A DNA stretch of 64,000 bases from Aurantiacibacter luteus (GCF_001010945.1 NZ_LBHB01000002.1:434001-498000), one strand, 5' to 3'. Shown: positions 26,454-35,295, counted from the stretch's first letter. Numbers and translations: made by a program. The notes: a model not told the origin generated them from the letters alone.

Positions 26454-27203
26454 TCAGCGCCCCGCCATCGCCTTGACGCGCTTGAGATAGGTGCGTCCGA
26501 TGCGCAGCTCCTCGTCGCCGTCGAGTTCGGCGCACCACACGCCCAGCCCCTCGTGCCGCAGTCCGCGTATGGTATCGCGCCTGAGAATGGTCGAGCGGTG
26601 AATGCGGATGAAGTGCTCGGGATCGAGCTTCTCCTCGAGCCCGGCGATGGTCTGCAGCAGCAGGTAGCTGCCGTTGCCGACGTGCAGGCGCACGTAGTCG
26701 CGTTCGGCATCGATGCGGCGGACCTCGGCGGCGTCGATCCGCAGCAGTTCGGAACGGTGCGGCACCCAGAATTCGCTCAACCAGTCCCCTGCTGCCCCTT
26801 CGCCGTCCTGCGTGCCCTGCCCACGCCGGGCCAGGGCCCGCTCGATGGCGCGCTTGAGGCGGTCGGCGGCGACGGGTTTCAGCACATAGTCGACCGCCTC
26901 GAGGTCGAAGGCCTCGACGGCGAAATTCTCGTGCGCGGTGACGAAGATGACCGCCGGACGCGGATCGGCAGCCTGCGCCGCGCGGGCTACCTGCAGCCCG
27001 TCCATGCCCGGCATGGTCATGTCGAGCAGCAGCAGGTCGGGCGCGAGCTTTTCCGCCAGGCGCAGCGCCGATTCCCCGTCGCTCGCGGTGCCGACCACGG
27101 TCAGCTCTGCAATCTCGGCGCACAGCACCTGCATCCGCTCGATGGCGAGCGGTTCGTCGTCGACGATCAGGGTGCGCAGGGTTTCGGGCGCTTCAGCAGT
27201 CAT
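26454..27203 (-). CDS. LytTR-family response regulator
   Basis: A 249-residue AlgR/LytR-type regulator. Residues 1-125 are a receiver domain with Asp61 as phospho-acceptor (LLLLDMTMPG), the TAHE switch and Lys in VLKPV. Residues about 145-245 form a LytTR DNA-binding domain (IDAERDYVRLHVGNGSYLL, then HFIRIHRSTILRRD), which contacts DNA through beta-strands. It sits directly downstream of its likely partner kinase. Targets are not identifiable here. Confidence 0.92.
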   Translation of the reverse strand: MTAEAPETLRTLIVDDEPLAIERMQVLCAEIAELTVVGTASDGESALRLAEKLAPDLLLLDMTMPGMDGLQVARAAQAADPRPAVIFVTAHENFAVEAFDLEAVDYVLKPVAADRLKRAIERALARRGQGTQDGEGAAGDWLSEFWVPHRSELLRIDAAEVRRIDAERDYVRLHVGNGSYLLLQTIAGLEEKLDPEHFIRIHRSTILRRDTIRGLRHEGLGVWCAELDGDEELRIGRTYLKRVKAMAGR

Positions 27204-27217
27204 ATCAAATCCGATTG

Positions 27218-27236
27218 CCCTGAGCTCGTCGAAGGG
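27218..27236. repeat. Short palindromic element of the CCCTTCGAC(A/G)AGCTCAGGG type
   Basis: CCCTGAGCTCGTCGAAGGG lies in the 33-base gap between the kinase and regulator genes and touches the kinase stop codon. From general knowledge, close variants of this 19-mer are very abundant between genes in sphingomonads and related bacteria. It is the only copy I see in this window. Confidence 0.55.
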
Positions 27237-28424
27237 TCATGCGGCGGCACTCTCGCGAATCCGCAGCAGCGGCAGGCGCAGGTGCGTGGTGAAACCATCG
27301 GGCGAATGGCCGGAAACCACCGTCGCCTCGTTGCCGAAGCGCGCCTCCAGCCGCTCGCGCACGTTGGTGAGGCCGATGCCGAAGCCGGGCCGAACGTTCT
27401 CGGGTGCGATGGCGGTATGGCCGTCGTCGGAAACGGTCACGACCAGCCGCCCGTATTCCTCGCGCGCCGCCAGCGTGATCGTCACCTGCCCCGCGGAGGG
27501 CGCGACCGCGTGCTTGACCGAGTTCTCGACCAGCGGCTGTAGAATCATGCCGGGGATCAGCGCGTCCTCCAGGTCCGCCGGGATGTCGTAGCGCGCTTGC
27601 AGTCGGAGCGGGAAGCGCACGCCCTCGATGTCGAGGTAGAGCTTCTGCAGCGCGATTTCCTCGCGCAGCGGCACGTCGGCGGTGGGATCGTCGGCCAGTG
27701 AGCGGCGATAGAAGGTGCTGAGCATCTGGATCATCCGCTCCGCCCCTTCGACCTTCTTCGTCAGCACGAGTGCGCTGAGCGAGTTCAGCGTGTTGAACAG
27801 GAAATGCGGATTGACCTGGTAGCGCAGCGACTTGAGCTCGGCTGTGCGCGCGGCATTGCGGAACTGCTGTTCCCGCCGCTCGGCAAGCCGCGCCTTTTCA
27901 CCGGTGAGCAGCGCGAAATAGAGCGCGCACCAGGCGAGCAGCATGAAATACCGGCTGAACGTGATCTCGATCACGTATTGCAGCGTGCTCTGCTCGATGA
28001 TCTGGCTGAGCCCGGCGAGGCGCTCGGTGCCGCCATCATCCTCGCCTTCGACCACGCCGCCGCTCTGCGCCAGTTCCTGCAGCACGCGCTCGTCGTTCTG
28101 CGACTGCAGTTCCGCGAAAATCAGGCGATTGGCCTGCATGCAAAGGAGCGCGGCAGGCAGCGCGAAGACCAGCGCGGCGAGGATCTTGATCCACAGGGCG
28201 CGCGTGTCGAACGGGCGCAGCACGATCCACAGGCCGAGCGTGATGAGGATGCCGATGACGCTGGAGACGATCCTGAGGCCGAGCACGCCCGCTTCCTCCA
28301 TCCCCAGGAGCTGCGAGCGCAGCGTCATGAGCAGGGCGTAGGTGATCCACAGTCCGGCGACCGATATCAGCACCGTGCGGAACGGTACGCGCGCGACCTG
28401 CGCCCGGAGGTCCTGGCTTGTCAT
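27237..28424 (-). CDS. LytS/YpdA-type sensor histidine kinase
   Basis: A 395-residue histidine kinase of the His_kinase/HATPase class paired with LytTR regulators. The N-terminal 175 residues hold about four or five membrane helices with a charged loop (QSQNDERVLQELAQSGGVVE) that may face the periplasm. The phospho-acceptor is His207 in VNPHFLFNTLNS. The ATP-binding domain shows ILQPLVENSVKHAV (N box) and DDGHTA ... GFGIGLTNVRERL (G boxes). It forms an operon with the downstream LytTR regulator, 33 bases apart. No sensor ligand is apparent. Confidence 0.92.
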   Translation of the reverse strand: MTSQDLRAQVARVPFRTVLISVAGLWITYALLMTLRSQLLGMEEAGVLGLRIVSSVIGILITLGLWIVLRPFDTRALWIKILAALVFALPAALLCMQANRLIFAELQSQNDERVLQELAQSGGVVEGEDDGGTERLAGLSQIIEQSTLQYVIEITFSRYFMLLAWCALYFALLTGEKARLAERREQQFRNAARTAELKSLRYQVNPHFLFNTLNSLSALVLTKKVEGAERMIQMLSTFYRRSLADDPTADVPLREEIALQKLYLDIEGVRFPLRLQARYDIPADLEDALIPGMILQPLVENSVKHAVAPSAGQVTITLAAREEYGRLVVTVSDDGHTAIAPENVRPGFGIGLTNVRERLEARFGNEATVVSGHSPDGFTTHLRLPLLRIRESAAA

Positions 28425-28506
28425 GCCCCCTGCTACTCCGGGGGCCGCGCGCGGGCAATCGCGCCGCGCGCCGCCGGTCGAAGGCGATATGTCGTCGGTC
28501 GAACCC

Positions 28507-30039
28507 TTATTCGGCAGGCAGCGGCAGCAGGCCTTCCTTGCGGATCTTTTCGCGCCAGTGGAGCGGGGCGAGGGTGTGGACGTTCTTGCCGGTCGAATCG
28601 ACGGCCACCGTCACCGGCATGTCCTTCACCGTGAACTCGTAGATCGCCTCCATGCCGAGATCCTCGAAAGCCACGACCTTCGCTTCCTTGATCGCCCGCG
28701 CGACGAGATAGGCCGCCCCGCCCGTCGCCATCAGGTAGGCGACCTTGAAGCGGCTGATGACCTCGACCGCGTTGGCGCCGCGCTCGGCTTTGCCGATCAT
28801 GGCGAGGAGGCCGAGGTCGAGCATCATCTCGGTGAACTTGTCCATGCGCGTGGCCGTGGTCGGGCCGGCGGGGCCGACGACCTCGCCCATGACCGGGTCG
28901 ACCGGCCCGACGTAGTAGATCGCGCGGCCCTTGAACTCGACGGGCAGCGCCTCGCCCTTCTGCAGCATGTCGTGGATACGCTTGTGCGCCGCGTCGCGCC
29001 CGGTCAGCATGGCGCCGTTCAGCAGCAGACGGTCGCCGATCTGCCAGCTGGCGACTTCCTCGGGCGTCAGGTTGTCGAGATCGACGCGCTTGGCCTCGGC
29101 ATCGGGCTCCCACTGCACGTCGGGCCACTTGTCGAGGTCGGGCTGCGGCAGGTAGGCCGGGCCGCTGCCGTCCATCGTCACGTGCGCGTGGCGGGTGGCG
29201 GCGCAGTTGGGGATCATGCCGACGGGCTTGCCCGCGGCGTGGCACGGCGCGTCGAGGATCTTCACGTCGAGCACGGTCGAGAGCCCGCCCAGCCCCTGCG
29301 CGCCCACGCCTTGCGCGTTTACTGCGTCGAAGATGTCGATCCGCAGCTGCTCGATGTCGCTCTGCGCCCCGCGCGCCTTCAGCTGTGCCATGTCGATAGG
29401 CTCCATCAGGCTGAGCTTGGCGAGCTTCATGCAATGTTCCGCCGTGCCGCCGATGCCGATGCCGAGCATGCCGGGCGGACACCAGCCCGCGCCCATCGAA
29501 GGAATCTGCTCGACCACCCAGTCGACGATGTTGTCGCTGGGGTTCATCATCTTGAATTTGCTTTTGTTCTCGCTGCCGCCGCCTTTGGCCGCGACGTCGA
29601 TGGAGACCGTGCGGCCCGGCACCATCTCCACGCTCAGCACGCAGGGCGTGTTGTCGCGGGTGTTGCGGCGGGTGAAGGCGGGGTCGGCCAGGATGCTGGC
29701 GCGCAGCTTATTGTCGGGATGGTTGTAGGCGCGGCGCACGCCCTCGTCGACGACCTCCTGCAGGCTCATCGCGCTCTCCAGCCGGCACTCCTGCCCCCAC
29801 TTGACGAACACGTTGACGATGCCGGTGTCCTGGCAGATCGGCCGGTGCCCCTCGGCGCACATGCGGCTGTTCGTCAGGATCTGCGCGATCGCGTCCTTGG
29901 CCGCCGGGCCCTGCTCCGCCTCGTAGGCCTCGCCGAGCGCCGTGATGTAGTCCATCGGGTGGTAGTAGCTGATGAACTGCAGCGCATCGGCCACAGTCTC
30001 GATCAGGTCCTGCTCGTGGATGGTCACCATGTCCTGCAT
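28507..30039 (-). CDS. Class I fumarate hydratase, [4Fe-4S]
   Basis: A 510-residue class I fumarase, the TCA-cycle enzyme that interconverts fumarate and malate. Unlike class II FumC it carries an oxygen-sensitive [4Fe-4S] cluster. Expected cluster cysteines are in RPICQDTG, GWCPPGMLGIGIGGT and IPNCAATRH, and the C-terminal beta domain shows VGPAGPTTATRMDKFT. The start at 30039 has GAGGAGCAG just upstream. It depends on the SUF pathway encoded at the left of the window. It is divergent from the PCMT-like gene. Confidence 0.95.
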   Translation of the reverse strand: MQDMVTIHEQDLIETVADALQFISYYHPMDYITALGEAYEAEQGPAAKDAIAQILTNSRMCAEGHRPICQDTGIVNVFVKWGQECRLESAMSLQEVVDEGVRRAYNHPDNKLRASILADPAFTRRNTRDNTPCVLSVEMVPGRTVSIDVAAKGGGSENKSKFKMMNPSDNIVDWVVEQIPSMGAGWCPPGMLGIGIGGTAEHCMKLAKLSLMEPIDMAQLKARGAQSDIEQLRIDIFDAVNAQGVGAQGLGGLSTVLDVKILDAPCHAAGKPVGMIPNCAATRHAHVTMDGSGPAYLPQPDLDKWPDVQWEPDAEAKRVDLDNLTPEEVASWQIGDRLLLNGAMLTGRDAAHKRIHDMLQKGEALPVEFKGRAIYYVGPVDPVMGEVVGPAGPTTATRMDKFTEMMLDLGLLAMIGKAERGANAVEVISRFKVAYLMATGGAAYLVARAIKEAKVVAFEDLGMEAIYEFTVKDMPVTVAVDSTGKNVHTLAPLHWREKIRKEGLLPLPAE

Positions 30040-30169
30040 TGTCTGCTCCTCGCTCTTCGTCGGGGCACATAGGCCGCGCGACGATGTGCGACAATCCACC
30101 CATTGCCCCGATACCCGCCAGCAACTAAGGCGATGGCCTGTCGCACACGCAGCCAAGAGATTTCCCGAC

Positions 30170-30811
30170 GTGACGAGCGCCCCCACCCTTTCGCCCGCCG
30201 CCGATCCGCTCGACGCAGCGGAGGCGGCAAACCTCACGTCCGATGCCGCGCGCCGGGCCATGATCGACAGCCAGCTGCGCACCAGCGGCGTCAACGCGCC
30301 CTTCGTGCTGAAGCGCATGGCCGCGGTCGCGCGCGAAGACCACGTGCCCGCGAACTGGCGCGCCAACGCCTACATCGACCGCGCCATCGCGCTGGAGGGC
30401 GGCGGCCACATCGCCGCGCCGCTGTTTTACGGCGCGATGCTGGAAGAGGCCGATCCGCGCGCAGGCGAGGCCGTGCTCGTGATCGACGGCGGATCGGGCT
30501 ACCTGCCCGCGCTGGTCGAGCCATTGGCGGGCACGCTGACGGTGATCTCTCCCGACGATGCGCTGAAAGGCACCGAGGGCACGGGCGCGACGCTGCTGCT
30601 GATCGACGGCGCGGTGGAGGAGGTGCCGGCGAACCTCGCCGCGCGCCTCGCCGAGGGCGCGCGCGTGGTGACCGGCATGGTCGGACGCGGCGGAATCACC
30701 CGCCTCGCCATCGGGCGCAAGACCGATGCCGGCGTGGCGCTGCTGCCCGTCAAGGACATGGGCATCCCGCGCCTCAGCGCTTTCGACGCGCCAAAGGGCT
30801 GGAGCTTCTGA
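30170..30811 (+). CDS. Protein-L-isoaspartate methyltransferase-like protein
   Basis: A 213-residue protein of the PCMT family. The N-terminal part (ARRAMIDSQLRTSGVN, then FVLKRMAAVAREDHVPA) matches the family. The SAM-binding loop reads VIDGGSGYLPALVEPLAG, where active enzymes have a conserved acid-x-Gly-x-Gly-S/T-Gly pattern, and later motifs are short, so activity is uncertain. The GTG start at 30170 was chosen; the internal Met at about residue 30 is an alternative. It is 2 bases upstream of the TolC gene. Confidence 0.78.
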   Translation: MTSAPTLSPAADPLDAAEAANLTSDAARRAMIDSQLRTSGVNAPFVLKRMAAVAREDHVPANWRANAYIDRAIALEGGGHIAAPLFYGAMLEEADPRAGEAVLVIDGGSGYLPALVEPLAGTLTVISPDDALKGTEGTGATLLLIDGAVEEVPANLAARLAEGARVVTGMVGRGGITRLAIGRKTDAGVALLPVKDMGIPRLSAFDAPKGWSF

Positions 30812-30813
30812 CC

Positions 30814-32310
30814 ATGCGGCATCGCGCGCGTCTTGCGGGGCTGCTGGCGGGCGCCTGCCTGCTGGCTTCGCCCGCCGCGGCGGATACACTGGAGGAAGCG
30901 CTCGCGCTCGCCTACCAGAACAATCCCACGCTGGAGGCCGCCCGCGCCCAGCTGCGCGTTACCGACGAGAACGTGGTGATCCAGCGCGCCGCGGGCCTGC
31001 CCTCGGCGAACGGCAGCGGCGGCTATACCGAATTCATAACAGGAGGCGGCGGCAACGGCCTCTCGCCCGACCGACAGGCGACCGCAAACCTCAGCCTCGG
31101 CGTGCCGCTCTACCAGGGCGGCGCGGTGCGCAACGGCACGCTGGCGGCGGAATACCGCATCGACGCGGGCCGGGCGGACTTGCGCGGCACGGAGAGCTCG
31201 CTGTTCAGCCAGGTCGTCGCCGCCTACATGGACGTGATCCTGAACGAGGCGGTCGTGGGCCTGTCGGCCAACAACGTCGACGTGCTGACGGTGAACGTCG
31301 AGGCCACGCGCGACCGCTTCGAGATCGGCGATCTCACCCGCACCGACGTCGCCCAGTCGGAAAGCCGGCTGGCGCTGGCGAGCGGCGACCTGCGCACGGC
31401 GCAGTCGAACCTGATCTCGGCGCGCGAACGCTATATCCAGCTGGTCGGCAAGGCGCCGGAAAACCTCCAGCCGCCGCGCCCGCTGGGCGACCTGCCCGCC
31501 GACGTGCAGACCGCGGTCGAGGTGGCGCTGGCCGAGAACCCGGATCTCATTGCCGCGCAGCAGCTGGCCGAGGCCGCCGATTACGACATCGCCGTGGCCG
31601 GGGCCGGTCGCCTGCCGCGGGTCGAGCTGGTCGGCGGGCCGGGCTATACGAACTATCTCGGCTCGCTCGGCACGGTGCCGGGATCGGGCGTGACGGCGGA
31701 CCAGGACTCGCTGAGCCTGCAGGCGGGCGTGCGGCTGACGCTGCCGATCTTCCAGGGCGGCCGGGTCGCCGCGCAGCAGCGCCAGGCCGGAGCCCGCGCA
31801 CAGGTCGCGCTGGAGCAGGTCGTCGCCGCCGAGCGCGCGGTGATCTCGCAGGTGCGCGCGGCCTATGCAAGCTGGCGCGCGGCCAACGCCATCATCGCTT
31901 CCAGCCAGAGCGCGGTCGATGCCGCCGCGCTGAGCCTCGAAGGCGTGCGCGCGGAAAACACGGTCGGCAACCGCACGATCCTCGACATCCTCAATGCCCA
32001 GCAGGAATTGCTGCGCGCGCAGGTGCAGCTCGTCACCGCGCGGCGCAACGCCTATGTCGCGGGCTTCACCCTGCTCGCCGCGATGGGACGGGCCGAGGCG
32101 CGCGACCTCGGCGTGGTGGCCGACGGCGAGCTCTACGATCCGCGCGACAACTACAACCGCGTGCGCGATATCATCTGGGACTGGCAGCGCGATCCCGCGC
32201 CGGTGGTGCAGAGCACGCGCACCGTTGACATCCCGGCGGCGGACGGTGACATTCCCGGCACCACCAGCGACGACATGGTCTCAGGCACCACAGGCACGAC
32301 AGGGAACTGA
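30814..32310 (+). CDS. tolC: TolC-family outer-membrane efflux protein
   Basis: A 498-residue outer-membrane channel protein. A signal peptide ends near SPAAAD. The two repeats of the OEP fold are visible (TLEEALALAYQNNPTLEAAR at the start of the first; LPADVQTAVEVALAENPDLIAA at the start of the second), each with long coiled-coil helices for the periplasmic tunnel and a beta segment. It exports substrates with inner-membrane pumps or type I secretion systems, none of which is encoded next to it. The stop abuts the popZ start (TGAATG). Confidence 0.92.
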   Translation: MRHRARLAGLLAGACLLASPAAADTLEEALALAYQNNPTLEAARAQLRVTDENVVIQRAAGLPSANGSGGYTEFITGGGGNGLSPDRQATANLSLGVPLYQGGAVRNGTLAAEYRIDAGRADLRGTESSLFSQVVAAYMDVILNEAVVGLSANNVDVLTVNVEATRDRFEIGDLTRTDVAQSESRLALASGDLRTAQSNLISARERYIQLVGKAPENLQPPRPLGDLPADVQTAVEVALAENPDLIAAQQLAEAADYDIAVAGAGRLPRVELVGGPGYTNYLGSLGTVPGSGVTADQDSLSLQAGVRLTLPIFQGGRVAAQQRQAGARAQVALEQVVAAERAVISQVRAAYASWRAANAIIASSQSAVDAAALSLEGVRAENTVGNRTILDILNAQQELLRAQVQLVTARRNAYVAGFTLLAAMGRAEARDLGVVADGELYDPRDNYNRVRDIIWDWQRDPAPVVQSTRTVDIPAADGDIPGTTSDDMVSGTTGTTGN

Positions 32311-32805
32311 ATGCACCGCGACGGCGAACCCTCGGTCGAGGAAATCCTCGAATCGATCAAGCGGGTGATGGAGCGCGACCGCGCCAATGCGCCCGCGCCG
32401 ATGCCTGCGCCCGCGCCCGCGCCTGCGCCGCAGGCTGCTCCCGCCACAACGCGCGTCACGCCTTCCGCCATTCCGCCGCTCGACCCGGTGGACGAGGATG
32501 AGGCCGACGAGGTGCTCGACCTCGGCGAGGCGGGCGAGCCGTTCGACATGGCCGATGACGACGGCGCGACGCTGACCAACGAGGGCGCGGCCGAGGCCAT
32601 GCGCCAGTCGCTCGCCGCGCTCGCCATGCTTTCCGAACCGCCCGCGCGCCCGCAGATCGTGCGCCAGGGCGAGACCTCGCTCGAAGGCCTCGTGCGCGAG
32701 ATGCTGCGACCCATGCTGGCGCAATGGCTTGATGCCAACCTGCCCGAGATCGTCGATCGCCAGGTCAAGGCCGAGATCGCCCGGATCGCGGGCAAGAAGC
32801 GCTGA
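32311..32805 (+). CDS. popZ: Pole-organising protein PopZ (DUF2497)
   Basis: A 164-residue PopZ homologue. The three PopZ parts are present: an N-terminal helix [11 protein letters not shown] (residues 10-20); a proline/alanine linker (26-47) followed by an acidic stretch [11 protein letters not shown] (61-71); and a C-terminal oligomerisation region (121-161, [26 protein letters not shown]). In Caulobacter PopZ forms a polar matrix that holds the ParB-parS complex and recruits cell-cycle proteins. parA, parB and four parS sites lie 16-20 kb to the right. The linker is shorter than in Caulobacter. It follows tolC with no gap. Confidence 0.88.
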   Translation: MHRDGEPSVEEILESIKRVMERDRANAPAPMPAPAPAPAPQAAPATTRVTPSAIPPLDPVDEDEADEVLDLGEAGEPFDMADDDGATLTNEGAAEAMRQSLAALAMLSEPPARPQIVRQGETSLEGLVREMLRPMLAQWLDANLPEIVDRQVKAEIARIAGKKR

Positions 32806-33185
32806 CCTTTCCGCGCGAATCTGCCCCTCTCGACCTGACCGCGGCCGAGGCGGCGCTGGGCAAGATCGGCGGCGACGCCGTCGAGCGCCACATCTTCCTC
32901 TGCGCGCTTTCCGAGAAACAGGCCTGCTGCGACCGTGCGACGGGCGCTGTCTCGTGGGCCTACCTCAAGCGGCGGCTGAAGGAATTGGGGCTGGCGGGAA
33001 GGGGCGGGGTACAGCGGACCAAGGCCGACTGCCTGCAGATCTGCGCCGCCGGGCCGGTCGCCGTCGTCTGGCCCGACCGGGTCTGGTATCATTCGTGCAC
33101 GCCCGAGGTGCTCGAGCGGATCATCCAGGAACACCTGATCGGCGGGATGCCGGTGGCGGATTACCGCCTGTCGCCGCCATCCTGA
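32802..33185 (+). CDS. Thioredoxin-like [2Fe-2S] ferredoxin-domain protein, probable CTG start
   Basis: A protein of about 127 residues resembling thioredoxin-fold [2Fe-2S] ferredoxins. The cluster cysteines appear as [14 protein letters not shown] near the N-terminus and [19 protein letters not shown] in the second half, with [19 protein letters not shown] at the end. The frame is open from 32733 but holds no ATG or GTG before the homologous part. The only plausible start is CTG at 32802, which overlaps the popZ stop as CTGA, the arrangement seen as ATGA elsewhere. Redox partner unknown. It overlaps the convergent membrane-protein gene by 25 bases. Confidence 0.7.
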   Translation: MTFPRESAPLDLTAAEAALGKIGGDAVERHIFLCALSEKQACCDRATGAVSWAYLKRRLKELGLAGRGGVQRTKADCLQICAAGPVAVVWPDRVWYHSCTPEVLERIIQEHLIGGMPVADYRLSPPS

Positions 33186-33469
33186 TCCATCGCGTCGAGC
33201 GAGTTCTCCACCGCTTCGTCGTGACCGGTGCCGCTGGAGAGGAACACCAGTCCCATCAGCGCCGCCATCAGCGACACCGCGAGCACGATGCCCAGTGCGG
33301 TGGCGATGTAGAAGTGGATCGAGACGTTCTCCACCTGCGTGTAGAGATAGGTCATGGCCAGCGCCGCGATCACCACCGAAAACGCCACCATGAAGCGCAT
33401 CAGCCGCTTGTAGCGGGCCCAGGCGAACTGCGCGTTGTCGGCATCGTCTAGTGGGGAGGGGCGGGTCAT
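33161..33469 (-). CDS. Small two-helix membrane protein
   Basis: A 102-residue protein with two hydrophobic helices (about residues 24-43 and 52-78) separated by a short loop and flanked by polar ends; the C-terminal tail is acidic. I do not recognise a named family, though small proteins with this layout recur in sphingomonads. A start 12 bases further upstream (33481) is also possible. It is convergent with the ferredoxin gene and divergent from the CBS gene. Confidence 0.65.
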   Translation of the reverse strand: MTRPSPLDDADNAQFAWARYKRLMRFMVAFSVVIAALAMTYLYTQVENVSIHFYIATALGIVLAVSLMAALMGLVFLSSGTGHDEAVENSLDAMDQDGGDRR

Positions 33470-33589
33470 GCCTGCCTCCATGCCCGCCCCCACCCCGCAA
33501 GGCAATCGCGCCCTTTGGACCACGGCATTTGCGCGAGGCCGCCCTGTCATGGCATGATCGGCGCGCTGGCAGCACGAGGAGAGGCGCTC

Positions 33590-34018
33590 ATGACCATCGG
33601 CAGGATCATCGAATCGCGGGACGGAGAGGTCATCAACTGCGCGCCGGGTGACAGCGCGCTCGCCGCCGCGGCCCTGCTCGCCGAGAAGCGCATCGGCGCC
33701 ATGCCGGTGATCGAAGGCGGCAGGCTGGTCGGCATCTTTTCCGAGCGCGACCTGCTCTACTGCGTGGCGCGCGACGGCGGCGACGCGCTGGACAAGACCG
33801 TCGCCGACATGATGACTTCGCCCGCCATCACCATCGAGACCGGGGCCGACGTGCTGAAGGGCCTGTCGCTGATGACCCGCCGCCGCATTCGTCACCTGCC
33901 GGTGGTCGATGGCGAACGGCTCGTCGGCTTCGTGTCCATCGGCGACCTGGTGAAATACCGCATGGACCGCATCGAGGCAGAGGCCGAGGCCATGCGCGAA
34001 TACATCCACACCGCTTGA
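33590..34018 (+). CDS. Tandem CBS-domain protein
   Basis: A 142-residue protein consisting of two CBS domains (about residues 10-65 and 72-130), which together bind adenine nucleotides such as AMP or ATP. Domain signatures are GAMPVIEGGRLVGIFSERD and RRIRHLPVVDGERLVGFVSIGD. No catalytic domain is attached, so it is probably a free energy-state sensor or a regulatory subunit. AGGAGAGG lies about 8 bases upstream of the ATG. It is followed by the A-type carrier gene after 31 bases. Confidence 0.88.
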   Translation: MTIGRIIESRDGEVINCAPGDSALAAAALLAEKRIGAMPVIEGGRLVGIFSERDLLYCVARDGGDALDKTVADMMTSPAITIETGADVLKGLSLMTRRRIRHLPVVDGERLVGFVSIGDLVKYRMDRIEAEAEAMREYIHTA

Positions 34019-34049
34019 GAGCGGCGGGCCGAGACCCTACATCGCCCTC

Positions 34050-34376
34050 ATGAGCATGCTCACCCTCAGCCCGGCCGCCGCCGCGCGCGTCGCGAAGATC
34101 GCCGAGAAACAGGGCAAGGCTGCCGTGCTGCGCCTTTCGGTGGAGGGCGGGGGCTGCTCGGGCTTCCAGTACAAGTTCGATCTCGACGGCGCGCCGGAAG
34201 CCGACGACGCGGTCAGCGAGACCGACGGCGTGCGGCTGGTGGTCGATCCCGTCAGCCTGGAGCTCGTCGCCGGGAGCACGGTGGATTTCGTCGAATCGCT
34301 CGGCGGGGCGGCCTTCCGGGTGACCAATCCCAATGCGGCGGCAGGTTGCGGTTGCGGATCGAGCTTCGGCATCTAA
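34050..34376 (+). CDS. erpA: A-type iron-sulfur carrier (ErpA/IscA-like)
   Basis: A 108-residue HesB-family carrier with the three conserved cysteines at 36 (GGGCSGFQY), 100 and 102 (AAGCGCGSSF). The CSGFQYKF variant is closer to ErpA than to SufA, and ErpA delivers clusters to essential enzymes. It lies apart from the SUF operon, 31 kb from sufA, between a CBS protein and xthA. The assignment as ErpA rather than a second IscA/SufA is likely but not proven. Confidence 0.85.
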   Translation: MSMLTLSPAAAARVAKIAEKQGKAAVLRLSVEGGGCSGFQYKFDLDGAPEADDAVSETDGVRLVVDPVSLELVAGSTVDFVESLGGAAFRVTNPNAAAGCGCGSSFGI

Positions 34377-34386
34377 GGTCGGCGGC

Positions 34387-35172
34387 GTGAAAATCGCCAC
34401 TTACAACATTAACGGCATCAAGGCGCGGCTACCGCGCCTGAAGGAATGGCTGGAGGAAACGCGGCCCGCGGTCGCCTGTCTGCAGGAGATCAAGAGCCAG
34501 GACGAGGGCTTTCCCGCCGAGGAATTCGCCGACATCGGCTACCGCGCTATCTGGCACGGGCAAAAGGCCTTCAACGGCGTCGCCATTCTGGCGGACGGGG
34601 TGGAGCCGGTGGAGGTGCAGCGAGGCCTCGGCATCGACGGCCCGAACGAGGGCGAGGGCGAGCAGGCCCGCTATCTCGAGGCCGAGGTGAACGGATTACG
34701 CATCTGCAACCTCTACCTCCCCAACGGCAACCCGCACCCCGGCCCGAAGTTCGCCTACAAACTGGCGTGGATGGAACGCCTGCGCGCGCGCATGGCGGAA
34801 TTGCTGGCGGACGAGGTGCCAGCCGTCGTGCTGGGCGATTTCAACGTCATCCCGCACGACCGCGACGTGTGGTCGGTCGATGCGATGAAGAACGACGCGC
34901 TGATGCAGCCCGAATCGCGCGATGCCTATTTTTGCATGCTCGGCGACGGGTGGACCGACGCCATCGACACCCTCAATCCGCGCGGCGGGGTGTGGACCTT
35001 CTGGGACTACCAGGCGGGCGCATGGCAGCGCGACCACGGCTTTCGCATCGACCACCTGCTGCTCTCGCCCGAATGCGCCGACCGCATGGTCGCGGCGGGC
35101 GTGGACAAGGAATACAGGGGCCGCGAAAAGGCCAGCGATCACACGCCGGTGTGGGTGGAATTGAGAGATTAG
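34387..35172 (+). CDS. xthA: Exodeoxyribonuclease III
   Basis: A 261-residue EEP-superfamily nuclease acting at abasic sites and as a 3'-5' exonuclease in base-excision repair. Motifs are in order: TYNINGIKAR at the N-terminus, CLQEIKSQD with the metal-binding Glu, NLYLPNGN, GDFNVIPHDRD, and the C-terminal FRIDHLLLSP and SDHTPV with the catalytic Asp-His pair. The GTG start at 34387 gives the normal N-terminus (MKIATYN). It lies 10 bases after the A-type carrier gene and is followed by the paired repeat elements. Confidence 0.94.
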   Translation: MKIATYNINGIKARLPRLKEWLEETRPAVACLQEIKSQDEGFPAEEFADIGYRAIWHGQKAFNGVAILADGVEPVEVQRGLGIDGPNEGEGEQARYLEAEVNGLRICNLYLPNGNPHPGPKFAYKLAWMERLRARMAELLADEVPAVVLGDFNVIPHDRDVWSVDAMKNDALMQPESRDAYFCMLGDGWTDAIDTLNPRGGVWTFWDYQAGAWQRDHGFRIDHLLLSPECADRMVAAGVDKEYRGREKASDHTPVWVELRD

Positions 35173-35178
35173 GCTGGC

Positions 35179-35285
35179 TGCGAAGCCGCCTCCGCGGCTT
35201 CGTCCTCGGCGCTATTCGCTCCGCTTCGCTGCGCGGCACCTGCGGGCGGCCGTTCGGCCTTGCGATCGGCTGGTCGCCGACCGGA
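35179..35285 (+). repeat. Structured intergenic repeat, copy B
   Basis: Copy B starts 7 bases after the xthA stop. Hairpin 1 is GAAGCCGC/GCGGCTTC (35182-35201); hairpin 2 is GGCCG/CGGCC with a TT loop (35248-35259). Both have the same positions as in copy A but different base pairs. The third hairpin is replaced by a weaker TCGGC/GCCGA pair. It shares GTCCTCG and CTCCGCTTCGCTGCG with copy A. Confidence 0.72.
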
Positions 35286-35295
35286 TCTGGTCGCG

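Noticed and set aside
32389-32440. GCGCCCGCGCC-type DNA repeat as a microsatellite
   Set aside because: It encodes the Pro-Ala linker expected in PopZ; the repeat is explained by protein composition.
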